Source: JAIBDK01 sp965261915 (GTDB taxonomy: Bacteria > Pseudomonadota > Gammaproteobacteria > Arenicellales > Poriferihabitantaceae). Taken from it: a stretch of DNA of 64,000 nt. Below the pieces are notes generated by a model, which was not told the DNA's origin, searched no databases, and saw nothing but the letters and a program-made list of their open reading frames with translations. The first letter of the stretch is position 1. Every line of letters begins with the position of its first letter. The DNA lies in NCBI GenBank assembly GCA_965261915.1, contig CBDHDW010000013.1, forward strand, positions 3,286,001-3,350,000. The letters run 5' to 3'. Below, in pieces: positions 18,101-33,100 of the stretch. The position numbers and the translations under genes were made by a program.

Positions 18101-21100
18101 CTCGCGACACCGCCGGGCAGCCGGTTACGCAGACCTTTGCGGTTACTGTTAGCGGCGATGCGGCAGCGGTAGCCGCCCCGAATATCAGTATCAGCGCCGC
18201 TACCGTAACGGCAACAGTGGGCAGTGCTATTGCGGATATAACGATCGATTCAACAACAGGCGGCGGCGGTGCGGTTGCCAGCTATGGCATCAACCCGGAT
18301 ATTGGCAATGGACTGTCATTTGACGCAACCACCGGCACTATTTCAGGTACGCCAACGGCGGTTGCAGAAGCAATCAGCTACATCATCACCGCCACTAATA
18401 GCGGTGGTTCGGATACCGCTACAGTAGCCATCACCGTGAATGATGCCATCACCGTGAATGATGCCACCAGTTTGACCTTGTCGTTACAAACAAATAATCA
18501 GCCGTTGACAAGCCACGTTGTTGGAAGGAATGATCTTACCGTAAACGCCACCGTTACCCTGGAGGGCGGCACCTCCACGACTGCCACCGAGGTGGCAATA
18601 ACCATTGCCGGTAGCGGGATTGTGGGTGTAATCCCTTTTCGTGCCAGCAACTTCACCATCACCATCCCGGCAGGGCAGGCCAGTGCCAGTGCAAATTTCA
18701 CGGTTACGCTACCTGAGAAACAAACAATTGATGCCTATGGCGATGAGACCATCACAGTTACCGCCACACCACCCACATCAGGACTTACGCCAAGCTCGGC
18801 AAGTTTCACGCTAACTGACACTATTGATGTCGTAGTAACCCATCGAGGTGCTCGATCACCGGTTGCGGAAGGAGATGCCGGGACGACTGATGTGACGATG
18901 CAAATAAAAATCGATATCGCCCAGCGGGGAGGGGAAGGCTCAACGGACGGTGTGATCAAACAGCCAATGATGCTGGACTACGCTATTTCAGGTGATGGTG
19001 TTACCGCCACGGACATTACGTCTCGGACGGGTACGGTAACAATACCAAGCGACATAAAGCAGCCAATATTCACACTGCCCATCGTACTCGGCGATACGCT
19101 GGATGAGGATGATGAAAGCTTCACCATCACCTTAAGCAACCCCAGATTGACAACTACGGGGGCGGATTTTAGCGGGGATGTCACGAGCGAAGTTACTATT
19201 ACTGATGACGATACCACCCAGATAGAGTTTGCCGATACCGGTATTGAGGTGGACGAGGGCGCGGGTAGTGCTACATTCAGCATAGCACTGGCTCCACTTA
19301 ACGCCTTTCCAGTAACAGTCAACTACGAGACTGCCGATGGCACTGCCGAAGCAGGCTCGGACTACACGGCGATAACAAGCGGAAGCATCACGATTCCAGC
19401 AATGAGCGCAAGTGCCGCTGTTAGTGTGCCAGTGATTGATGACCTGGATATCGAGGGCGATGAGACCTTTACCGTAAGGCTAACCGGCACAGACCGTGGC
19501 GAACTCGGTACCGCCACCACCGCCACGGCGACAATCACCAATAACGACCCAACACCGTATGTTGTAACCGCGACAGCAAACCAACTCGGGGATAAGATTG
19601 AATTAGCATTCGCTGAGGCGATCACTAACACTGCAATGGTGAGCGATTTTACCGTTTCAGGTGCGGCATCAAACCCGGCGGTAAGCGGTTTTAGCTTAAA
19701 TACTGCGGCCACCATCCTGACCCTCGAACTTTCAGGCTTCATTCTCAGCAGTGAGACTACCACCCTGGCATACAACAAGGGCAGCGGAAGCATTACTAAT
19801 GCAGATGGACGGGCTTTGGCAAGTTTTACCGGGCAAGCCGTCACCGTACTTACTTCATTGCCGTTACATGTACATCAAAGCGGTTTTAAGGCAACGGTAG
19901 CCAATGAGATAGAGCTGACTTTTGCTGGTTTTATCGCTATCGAAAACGCACGTCCCGCGGACTTTACGGTCATAAGAACGCCATCAACATCAAATCCAGT
20001 AGTAACCGCACTTAGAAAACTAGACCCTGATATTGGGGGAGATAAGCTCATTCTAACGCTGTCGAAAAACATCGTGCAAGGCGATGTCCTTACTCTGTCC
20101 TACACCCGTACACAGGGCGGTATTCTGGGTACTGTTCCTGCCGGATTGCTGGCAAACTTTAGCGGGCAAGCCGTAATCAATGAAGTGCCAGCAGATACGA
20201 GCGCACCAGCAGCCCCGATTATTACGCCACCAAGCGCCACATCGGTCACCGAAGCGTCATTGACGCTTAGCGGCAGCGCTGATGCGGCAGCAAGCATCCA
20301 GCTATTGCGTGCTAATACTGAAATTCCTGGTGCCACCACAGATGCGGATACTAATGGCGACTGGTCAATAACCTTCGATTTGACGGAAGGCGAGAATCTA
20401 ATCACCGCAACCGCAAGCGATGCCGCCGGTAACGTATCCGCCGCATCCGCTGCCGTTACCATTACGCTGGAGACAGCGGACACCACCGCCCCTGACGCAC
20501 CGGTAATCACTCAACCAACAACGCCAACAAATGACGACAGCATAACCATTAGCGGCAGCGCAGAAGCCGATGCCACGGTAACACTGAGCCAAAACGGCAT
20601 TGTATTGACATCATCCACTGCCACTGCTGATGCCAATGGCGATTGGTCTATTGAGGTAACGCTGTCTGCTGATAATAATGGAGTCAACACATTCACCGCC
20701 ACCGCAAGCGATGCCGCCGGCAACGTATCACCGGCCTCTGCACCGGTTACTGTAACGCTGGAGACAACGGACACCACCGCCCCTGACGCACCAGTCATTA
20801 CGCCACCAACAACAACACTGCTTAGCGCGCCACTTGACTTCTTTCTCGACATTATGGGTACTGCTGAAGCGGGTTCCACTGTGCGGATATTCAGAGGCGG
20901 CTCTTTAGTTCGCACTGAAACCGCCAACGCAGAGGGAAGTTGGGCAATATTTATTGCGGATTTGGGTGATTTGCTTGAAGGCGCCAATGTGTTCACGGCA
21001 ACCGCAACCGATGCTGCCGGCAACACATCACCGCCATCAGCCGCCGTTACCATCACGCTGGACACCACCCCACCCACTGTAAGCATCACATCCGCTTCCG

Positions 21101-24100
21101 GGGAGAGTGGCAGCACAGTTACCAGCGCCACACTGCGCTATACAGCCACCTTTAGTGAGGCGGTTACTGGCTTTGAGATTGACGATATTACGCTAACAGG
21201 CACGGCAAACGGAGGCAGTCCGGTTGCTTCTAATCTGGTTGCCGATGCTGATGGCAGCACATTCACCTTTGACGTAGTAAAAGGTAGCTCTGACGGCAGC
21301 GTCACCGTCTCCATTGCCGCCGATGTTGCCAAGGATAGGGCAGAGCATTCCAACACCGCTTCTAACGACTACAGCCTGACCATTAACACTGCGTCTCCCG
21401 CCGTAACCATCACCTCTACTTCCGGCGATAGTGGCGCCACGCTCAATACCGACACGCTAAGCTATACAGCCGCCTTTAGTGTGGCAGTGACTGGCTTTGA
21501 AGCTACCGAGATTGTGGTAACAGGCACAGCAAACGGAGGCAGTCCTGCTGTTTCTAACTTTGTTGCCAATGCTGATGGCAGCACATTCACCTTTGATGTG
21601 CTAAAAGGCAGCTCTGATGGTAGCGTCACCGTCTCCATTCCGGTTGATGTCGCACAGGGTGATGGCGGCGGCAACATCGCTTCTAACCTGTATAGCTTGA
21701 CCATTGACACCACCAACCCGCCAAAACCCGTTATTACCACTGAAGCGCAATCGGTCAACACGGCACAATTTAGGCTTCGTGGCACCGCTGATGCGGACGT
21801 TACTACGCTGAAACTATTCAGACGGCAGAGTGATATTGCCACGATAAACGTAAATAGCAACGGTACTTGGGAGGTAACGGTAAACCTGAGCGTCGAATTC
21901 AACGGCGCCAACGAGTTCACGGTAACCGCGACCGATGCCGCCGGCAACACAGCAACATCAACAGCCGTTACCATCACGCTGGACACCACGCCACCGCCAG
22001 CCCCGGTTATTACTGCCAGCGCATTCACCAACACAGCCGCATTCACGCTAACCGGCACCACTGAGGCGGGATCAATAACGGCAATATTCAAGGAAGGTGT
22101 TTTTATTGACAGGGCAGACGTAACGGGTAGCCATTGGACGCTTGAAGTAACGCTAACCGAAGGTGTCAACACCTTCACCGCACGAGCACAAGATGCCGCC
22201 GGCAACTTATCGCCCCACTCCGAAGCGGCTACCATCACGCTGGACACCACGCCACCGGCAAAACCGGTTATTACGCCACCAACTGACGATTTGGTCACCG
22301 AAGCATCATTGACGCTTAGCGGCAGCGCTGAGGCGGCAGCAAGCATCCAGCTATTGCGCGCTGGCAATGCAATTACGGGTGCCACCATAGATGCTGATAC
22401 TAATGGCGCCTGGTCAATAACCTTCGATCTGACGGAAGGCGAGAATCTAATCACCGCAACCGCAAGCGATGCCGCCGGCAATCCGTCAGTAGCATCCGCT
22501 GCCGTTACCATCACGCTGGACACCACCGCACCGGCAGCCCCGGTTATTACGGCACCAGCAGCCGACACCACGGTCAACACAGCTGCATTCACACTTGAAG
22601 GCACCACTGAGGCGGGTGCCACGGTCGATGTACTCAAAGATGGCATGTCCATTGGTGCGGCAAGCGTAACGGGTATTAACTGGACGTTTGACGCAACGCT
22701 AACGGAAGGAGCCAACGCATTCACCGCAACCGCAACTGATACTGCTGGCAACACATCAGAGGCATCCGATGCGGTTACCATCACGCTGGATGCCACCGCA
22801 CCGGCAGCACCGGTCATTACAGCACCCGCCAACGCATTGACCAACACAGCCGCATTCACACTTGAAGGCACCACTGAGGCGGCAGCAAGCATCCAGCTAT
22901 TGCGCGCTGGCAATGTAATTACGGGTGCCACCACAGATGCGGATACTAATGGCGACTGGTCAATAACCTTCGATTTGACGGCAGGCGATAATGTAATCAC
23001 CGCAACCGCAAGCGATGCCGCCGGCAACCCATCAACCCCATCCGCTGCGGTTACCATCACGCTAGACATGGAAGCACCAGTCATCAGCTTGCTGGGCAGT
23101 GCGGCACTATCCATCGCAAAGGGCAATACCTATACCGATGCCGGGGCCACGGCAAGCGACACCACCGATGGGGATATTACGGCTTCAATCACAAGCACCA
23201 TTACCTTCAATGGCAATGCTGCCAACGCCGTAGATACCAATACAGTAGGCACTTACACCATCACCTATAACGTCTCTGATGCGGCGGGCAATGCGGCAAC
23301 AGCGGTTAGCCGAGTGGTCACGGTGGTGGAGGCGATAAACATAGCAACCAGTTCTCAGGACCCTACGGTAATAACAGCAGGAAATAAAATAAGGGTGGTC
23401 TTTTTTGAACCGCTCACTATCACTGCAGTAGCGGGCGACTTTACCGTATCAGGCGCGCCATCAGGCACCACAGTGACCGCGCTTGCTGTAGGCAGTAATA
23501 ATGGTCATTTGATTCTCACTCTGTCAGGAACAATTGCCAAAAACGCAGTGGTGAATCTGGCATACACCCAAACAGCCGGTAGCATTAGCACAGCCAGCGG
23601 CACTCTTGCCGACTTTTCTGGCGTAAGGGTATTAACTAACAATATACAGGCAGTTGCCCCAGAGGTAGAGACAGCACGGGTTAGTGAGGATGGCAGAGCC
23701 ATCATTCTGACCTTTGACAAAGACATAACCCTCAATAGCGTATCCAATAGTCGTTTTGCAGTAAGGGTGGGGGGCGCTTCCTTTCAGGGCGGCGGCGGCG
23801 TAACCGGGCTGAGTGTATCTGGAAAAGAGCTTACCGTCAGCCTGGCTACCGCCATTGTGCGTGGTATGGCGGTAACACTGGCATACATCGCACCAACAGC
23901 AGCACAGAGCGGTACTATTACCGGTGCTGACGGCAGCGTAGTTGCGGCGTTTAACCCTCTGGCAGTCACGAACACCGGCCATGCGGTTGACCAACCCACC
24001 ATTACGCCACCCGCCGTGACGCTGGTCAACACAGCATCATTAACGCTGAGTGGCACGGGCCGGGCAGGCTCCAATGTGCAGCTATGTAGAGATTTATTAG

Positions 24101-27100
24101 TTAGTGTTGGTAGCGCAACCGTAGATGCGGACGGTGACTGGACAACTGAGGTGATGTTAGTCGGGGATGAAAACAGCATTACAGTACAGCCAGAAGGAGA
24201 GTGCTTGCTAGTAGCGCAGGGTCGCTCCGAAGCGATTGTCATTGTGCAGGATACTTTTCCGCCGTCAGGTCCTGTTATTCAAACCTCAGCGCAAACGTTT
24301 AGCGTGGCACCCACGTCTATCAATATTGAGGGTAGTGCTGATGCGGGTTCCACTGTAGCGCTATTTAGAGGGGCTGAATCGGTTGGCACTGCAACCGTAA
24401 CAGATGGCAGCTGGACAATATCGGTTACGGCGTTGATTGAAGGTGCCAACGTGTTCACCGCAACCGCAACCGATACTGCCGGCAACGTATCAGCAGTATC
24501 CAATGCCGTTACCCTCACGCTGGACACCACCGCACCTGCTGTAAGCATCACCTCTGCTTCCGGGGTGAGTGATAGCACAGTTAGCAGCGCCACACTGCGC
24601 TATACAGCCACCTTTAGTGAGGTGGTTACTGGCTTTGAGCTATCTGATATTACGCTAGCAGGCACGGCAAACGGGGGCAGTCCGGTTGCCTCTAACTTGC
24701 AAGGTACTGGTGCGGTTTACACCTTTGACGTGCAAAAAGGCAGCTCTGACGGCAGCGTTACCGTCTCCATCGCCGCCGATGTTGCCGAGGATAGTGCTGG
24801 GCATTCCAACATCGCTTCTAACGACTACAGCCTGACCATTAACACCGCGTCTCCCGCCGTAAGCATCACCTCTGCTTCTGGGGTGAGTGGCGGCATAGTC
24901 AGCAGCGCCACACTAAGCTATACAGCCACCTTTAGTGTGGCAGTGACTGGCTTTGAGCTATCTGATATTACGCTAACAGGCACGGCAAATGGAGGTAATC
25001 CGGTTGCCTCTAACTTGCAAGGTACTGGTGCGGTTTACACCTTTGACGTGCTAAGAGGCAACTCTGACGGCAGCGTCATCGTCTCCATTGCCGCTGGTGT
25101 CACACAGGGTAACGGGCAGGACAACATCGCCTCTAATCAGCACACATTGACCATTGACACCAGCGTTCCGGCAAAACCGGTTATTACCACTGAAGCACAA
25201 TCGGTCAACCCGGCACGATTTACGCTTCGTGGCACTGCGGATATGGACGTTACCAGCGTGGAGCTATTCAGAGGTATTGCTTCTCAAGGCGCGATACCGG
25301 TAACAGCCGGTGTTTGGGAGAAAACGATAACGCTAAACTTCGCATTCAACGGCGCCAACGTGTTCACGGTAATCGCAAGCGATGCCGCCGGTAACGTATC
25401 AGCCGTATCCGATGCCGTTACCATCACGCGCGATGCCACCGCACCGCTCATCGTGTCTATGACATCGACCGCACAAAGCCCAACTTCTCTTAACCCTATC
25501 CCAATTACTGTATTGTTCTCCGAGCCAGTAACCGGACTTGACGCATCTGACATAACAGTCACTAACGGCACAGTAACCAACGGCAGCATACAAAGCGCTG
25601 GCGCATCTTACGCTTTTGGCATAACCCCAACTGCTGATGGAACTATTACAGTGAACATCCCGGCAAATGCGGTTGTTGATGCCGCCGGCAATTCAAACAC
25701 GGCTGCTGCACCACAATTTACCATTACATCGGATAGAACCCCACCTACAGTAGCCATTAGCACGCAAGCGCAAACGGTCAGCACAGCCGCATTCACACTT
25801 GCAGGCACCACTGAAGCAGGTACCACCACGGTCGATGTACTCAAAGATGGCATGTCCATTGGTGCCGCAAGCGTAACGGGTATTAACTGGACGTTTGACG
25901 TAACGCTAACGGAAGGAGCCAACGCATTCACCGCAACCGCAACTGATACTGCTGGCAACACAGCAGACGCAACCGTTAGCATCATGCTGGACACCCCACC
26001 AGTCATCAGCTTGCTGGGCAGTGCGGCACTATCCATCGCAAAGGGCAATACCTATACCGATGCCGGGGCCACGGCAAGCGACACCACCGATGGGGATATT
26101 ACGGCTTCAATCACACCAACTATTACCTTCAATGGCGGCACTGTCGCTGCCGTAGATACCAATGCAGTAGGCGTTTACACCATCACCTATAACGTCTCTG
26201 ATGCGGCGGGCAATGCGGCAACAGCGGTTAGCCGAGTGGTCACGGTGGTGGAGGCGATAAACATAGCAACCAGTTCTCAGGACCCTACGGTAATAACAGC
26301 AGGAAATAAAATAAGGGTGGTCTTTTTTGAACCGCTCACTATCACTGCAGTAGCGGGCGACTTTACCGTATCAGGCGCGCCATCAGGCACCACAGTGACC
26401 GCGCTTGCTGTAGGCAGTAATAATGGTCATTTGATTCTCACTCTGTCAGGAACAATTGCCAAAAACGCAGTGGTGAATCTGGCATACACCCAAACAGCCG
26501 GTAGCATTAGCACAGCCAGCGGCATTCTTGCCGACTTTTCTGGCGTAAGGGTATTAACTAACAATATACAGGCAGTTGCCCCAGAGGTAGAGACAGCACG
26601 GGTTAGTGCGGATGGCAGAGCCATCATTCTGACCTTTGACAAAGACATAACCCTCAATAGCGTATCCAATAGTCGTTTTGCAGTAAGGGTGGGGGGCGCT
26701 TCCTTTCAGGGCGGCGGCGGCGTAACCGGGCTGAGTGCAACTGGAAAAGAGCTTACCGTCAGCCTGGCTACCGCCATTGTGCGTGGTATGGCGGTAACAC
26801 TGGCATACATCGCACCAACAGCAGCACAGAGCGGTACTATTACCGGTGCTGACGGCAGCGTAGTTGCGGCGTTTAACCCTCTGGCAGTCACGAACACCGG
26901 TCAGGCGGTTGACCAACCCACCATTACGCCACCCGCCATGACGCTGGTCAACACAGAATCATTAACGCTGAGTGGCACGGGCCGGGCAGGCTCCAATGTG
27001 CAGCTATGTAGAGGTGTTACATTTAGTGTTGGTAGCGCAACCGTAGATGCAAACGGTGGCTGGACAACTGAGGTGATGTTAGTCGGGGATGAAAACAGCA

Positions 27101-30100
27101 TTACAGTACAGCCAGAAGGAGAGTGCTTGCTAGCAGCGCAGGGTCGCTCCGAAGCGATTGTCATTGTGCAGGATACTTTTCCGCCGTCAGGTCCTGTTAT
27201 TCAAACTTTAGCGCAAACGTTTAGCGTGGCACCCAATTCTATCAATATTGAGGGTACTGCTGATACGGGTTCCACTGTAGCGCTATTTAGAGGGGCTGAA
27301 TCGGTTGGCACTGCAACCGTAACAGATGGCAGCTGGACAATAGTGGTTACGGCGTTGATTGAAGGTGCCAACGTGTTCACCGCAACCGCAACCGATACTG
27401 CCGGCAACGTATCAGCAGCATCCAATGCCGTTACCCTCACGCTGGACACTACCGCACCTGCTGTAAGCATCACCTCTGCTTCCGGGGTGAGTGGCGGCAT
27501 AGTCAGCAGCGCCACACTGCGTTATACAGCCACCTTTAGTGAGGTGGTTACTGGCTTTGAGCTATCTGATATTACGCTAACAGGCACGGCAAATGGAGGC
27601 AGTCCGGTTGCCTCTAACTTGCAAGGTACGGGTGCGGTTTACACCTTTGACGTGCTAAGAGGCAGCACTGACGGCAACGTCACCGTCTCCATCGCCGCCG
27701 ATGTTGCAATGGATAGTGCTGGGCATTCCAACACCGCTTCTAACGACTACACCCTGACCATTAACACCGCGTCTCCCGCCGTAAGCATCACCTCTGCTTC
27801 TGGGGTGAGTGGCGGCATAGTCAGCAGCGCCACACTGCGCTATACAGCCACCTTTAGTGTGGCAGTGACTGGCTTTGAGCTATCTGATATTACGCTAACA
27901 GGCACGGCAAACGGAGGCAGTCCGGTTGCCTCTAACTTGCAAGGTACTGGTGCGGTTTACACCTTTGACGTGCTAAGAGGCAACTCTGACGGCAGCGTCA
28001 TCGTCTCCATTGCCGCCGATGTCGCACAGGGTAACGGGCAGGACAACATCGCTTCTAACCTGTATAGCTTGACCATTGACACCAGCGTTCCGGCAAAACC
28101 GGTTATTACCACTGAAGCACAATCGGTCAACCCGGCACGATTTACGCTTCGTGGCACTGCGGATATGGACGTTACCAGCGTGGAGCTATTCAGAGGTATT
28201 GCTTCTCAAGGCGCGATACCGGTAACAGCCGGTGTTTGGGAGAAAACGATAACGCTAAACTTCGCATTCAACGGCGCCAACGTGTTCACGGTAATCGCAA
28301 GCGATGCCGCCGGTAACGTATCAGCAGTATCCGATGCCGTTACCATCACGCGCGATGCCACCGCACCGCTCATCGTGTCTATGACATCGACCGCACAAAG
28401 CCCAACTTCGCTTAACCCTATCCCAATTACTGTATCGTTCTCCGAGCCAGTAACCGGACTTGACGCATCTGACATAACAGTCACTAACGGCGCAGTAACC
28501 AACGGCAGCATACAAAGCGCTGGCGCATCTTACGCTTTTGGCATAACCCCAACTGCTGATGGAACTATTACAGTGAACATCCCGGCAAATGCGGTTGTTG
28601 ATGCCGCCGGCAATTCAAACACGGCTGCTGCACCACAATTTACCATTACATCGGATAGAACCGCACCTACAGTAGCCATTAGCACGCAAGCACAAACGGT
28701 CAGCACAGCCGCATTCACACTTGCAGGCACCACTGAAGCAGGTGCCACGGTTGAGGTATTCAAAGATGGCACTTCCATTGGTGCGGCAAGCGTAACGGGT
28801 ACTAGCTGGACGTTTGCTACAACGCTAACCGAGGGTGCCAACGCATTCACCGCAACCGCAACTGATACTGCTGGCAACACAGCAGACGCAACCGTTAGCA
28901 TCACGCTGGACACCACCACTGCCCCAAGTATCAGTATCAGCCCCAATACAGTAACGGCAACAGCGGGTACGGCTATTGCGGATATAACTATCACTTCAAC
29001 GGGCGATGATGTTGTCAGCTATGGCATCGACCCAGCCATTGGCAATGGACTGTCGTTTGACACAAGCACTGGCACCATTTCAGGCACACCAGATGCGGCT
29101 GCACCTGAAATCATTTACACCATCACCGCCACTAATAGCGGTGGTACAGCGACCGCTACAGTAGCCATCACCGTCGAGGCAGCAGCGGACACCACCGCAC
29201 CGGCAGCACCGCTTATTACGTCACCAACTGACGATTTGGTCACCGAAGCGTCATTGACGCTTAGCGGCAGTGCTGAGGTGGGAGCAAGCATCCAGCTATT
29301 GCGCGCTGGCAATGTAATTACTGGTGCCACCATAGATGCTGATACTAATGGCGACTGGTCAATAACCTTCGATTTGACGGAAGGCGAGAATCTAATCACC
29401 GCAACCGCAAGCGATACTGCTGGCAACGTATCCGCCGCATCCGCTGCGGTTACTATTACGCTGGACACCACCGCACCGGCAGCACCGGTTATTACTACAG
29501 CTGTTGTAACACCACCAAGCTTAATAGTAACCACCACAACACCATTCACTGTTACTGGCACCGCTGAGGCGGGAGCAGAGGTAGCAATATTTCGTCTTCG
29601 GCAGATTCGCCGCGGCCCCGTTAGCACTATCCAACGTGTCCCTAATGGTACCGTAACGGCTGATAATAACGGCGACTGGACAGCGCCCATTTCGTTGACT
29701 GAGGGTGTATCACGCTTCGTAGCAGTCGCAACCGATGCCGCCGGCAATAAATCCGCAGACTCCATTCAGTTTGACATCAAACTGGATACCACCGCACCCA
29801 CAGTAAACAGCCTTACATCGACTGCCGGGGCAGATGGTGCCACAGTAGATACCCGCACACTGCACTACGAAGTCGCATTTGGTGAGTTTGTTAGCGGCTT
29901 TACAGCCAACTCGATTACGGTAGGGGGTTCGGCAGGGGGTTCGGTAACCAGCGTTTCTGGAGACCCTGATGTGAGAGCCGATTTTTACGAATTTGATGTA
30001 GAAGCCACCAGCGACGGCAGCGTTATCGTATCCATCGCCGCCGGTGCTGTACAGGATATTGCTGGTACTGGCAACATCGCTTCCAGCGCACACACATTGA

Positions 30101-33100
30101 CCATTGATGCCATTGATGCCCCGAGTATCAGTATCAGCCCCGCTACCGTAACCGTAATGGCAGGCACGGCTATTGCAGATATCACTATCACTTCAACGGG
30201 CGATGATGTTGTCAGCTATGGCATCAACCCAGCCATTGGCAATGGATTGTCGTTTGACGCTAACACTGGCACCATTTCAGGCACGCCAGATGCGGCTGCA
30301 CCTGAAATCATTTACACCATCACCGCCACTAATACGGCTGGTACAGCGACCGCTACAGTAGCCATCACCGTCGAGGCGGCAGCGGACACCACCGCACCGG
30401 TAGCACCGCTTATTACGCTACCAACTGACGATTTGGTCACCGAAGCGTCATTGACGCTTAGCGGCAGTGCTGAAGTAGGAGCAAGCATCCAGCTATTGCG
30501 TAGTGGGACTGCAATTACAAGTGCCACCATAGATGCGGATACTAATGGCGACTGGTCAATAACCTTCGATTTGACGGAAGGCGAGAATCTAATCACCGCA
30601 ACCGCAAGCGATACTGCTGGCAACGTATCCGCCGCATCCGCTGCGGTTACTGTTACGCTGGACACCACCGCACCGGCAGCACCGGTTATTACCACAGCTG
30701 TTGTAACACCACCAAGCTTAATAGTAACCACCACAACACCATTCACTGTTACTGGCACCGCTGAGGCGGGAGCAGAGGTAGCAATATTTCGTCTTCGGCA
30801 GATCCGCCGCGGCCCCGTTAGCACTATCCAACGTGTCCCTAATGGTACCGTAACGGCTGATAATAACGGCGACTGGACAGCGCCCATTTCGTTGACTGAG
30901 GGTGTATCACCCTTCGTAGCAGTCGCAACCGATGCCGCCGGCAATAAATCCGCAGACTCCATTCAGTTTGACATCAAACTGGATACCACCGCACCCACAG
31001 TAAACAGCCTTACATCGACTGCCGGGGCAGATGGTGCCACAGTAGATACCCGCACACTGCACTACGAAGTCGCATTTGGTGAGTTTGTTAGCGGCTTTAC
31101 AGCCAACTCGATTACGGTAGGGGGTTCGGCAGGGGGTTCGGTAACCAGCGTTTCTGGAGACCCTGATGTGAGAGCCGATTTTTACGAATTTGATGTAGAA
31201 GCCACCAGCGACGGCAGCGTTATCGTATCCATCGCCGCCGGTGCTGTACAGGATATTGCTGGTACTGGCAACATCGCTTCCAGCGCACACACATTGACCA
31301 TTGATGCCATTGATGCCCCGAGTATCAGTATCAGCCCCGCTACCGTAACCGTAATGGCAGGCACGGCTATTGCAGATATCACTATCACTTCAACGGGCGA
31401 TGATGTTGTCAGCTATGGCATCAACCCAGCCATTGGCAATGGATTGTCGTTTGACGCTAACACTGGCACCATTTCAGGCACACCAGATGCGGCTGCAGAA
31501 GCAATTACCTACACCATCACCGCCACTAATAGCGGTGGTTCGGATACCGCTACAGTAGCCATCACCGTCGAGGCGGACACCACGCCACCGGCAGTCGCGA
31601 TTACTACCCCAGCACAAACAGTAAATGCTGATTCACTTGAGTTTCATGCTGGTGGACTTTCGGTATTCACGCTTATGGGTACTGCTGAGGTAGGTTCTAC
31701 TGTGGAGATATTCAGAGAAAATGTCTCTCATGGCTCTGCACCAGTAACGGATAGTGGCACTTGGACTAAAACTGTTACAGTGTTCTTAGAAGGCACCAAC
31801 GAGTTCAAGGCAACCGCAACTGATACTGCTGGCAACACAGCAGACGCAACCGTTACTATTACGCGGGACACTGCCGCCCCGACAGTCGCGATTACTACCA
31901 CAGCACAAACGGTCAACGAAGCATCATTTACCCTTGAAGGCACCGTTGAGGCGGGTGCCACGGTTGATGTGCTCAAAGATGGCAATTCCATTGGTACGGC
32001 AAGCGTAACGGGTACTGACTGGACGTTTGCTACAACGCTAACCGAAGGCGCCAACCTATTCACCGCAACCGCAAGCGATGCCGCCGGTAACGTATCCGCC
32101 GCAACCGCTGCCGTTAGCATTACGCTGGACAGTACCACAGACCAAACAAAACCGACCATACAGATAACATCTGCTGCAACAAGTCCAACGAACACCAATC
32201 CAATCCCAATCAATCTACTATTCTCGGAACCGCTGACCGGATTTGAAGAATCTGATATTAGCGTTAGCGGCGGAGTTATAACGGCAGATTCATATGAGAT
32301 CATTGATGCCGTTTCCGACGGTGGCGTTGATCCTGCTCGTTTTACGATAACACCAGCTGCTGATGGACCAATTACCGTGAGCATTGCCGCTGACGCAGCG
32401 CAAGATTCTGCTACAAACGGAAACCCTGCTGCATCATTTGACATTACTTATGATGGAACAGCACCCGTTGTTACCATTACATCCAGCTCCGGGAACAATG
32501 GAGACACAGTCAATGCCGCCACACTACGCTATACAGCCACTTTTAGTGAGGATGTTACTGGCTTTGAGGTCGGCGGTATTACGGTTACAGGCACAGCAGG
32601 TGTTACCTCTGCAACCAACTTTGTGACAGTCTCTACAACTGTTTACACCTTTAATGTGTTCAGAGGCGACCCTGATGGAACCGTTATCGTATCCATTGCC
32701 AAAGATAGTGCTATGGATAGTGCTGGTAATGGCAACACCGCTTCTGATGGATTCGTATTCACCATTCGCACCCCCTTAACCATCACCAGCATGGCACAAA
32801 CCGTCAACGTAAATTCATTCACACTTACTGGAACTGCCAGGCCAGGGTCTGATTTGACCGTGTCACACCGCGTCGGTACTAGCTCTGCTCCAGAAATAAC
32901 GCTAACCACAACGACCACTAATTGGGAGGTTGAGGTAACACTACTTGAAGGTGACAACCGATTTGAAGTAGCCAGAAACCTCAACAAGGACGATACGACA
33001 TACTCCAATTCGGTTGACATCACGTTGGATTCCACAGCACCTGCAGTAGCCATTACCACTACAGCACAAGCGGTCAACGATGCCGCATTCACGCTTACCG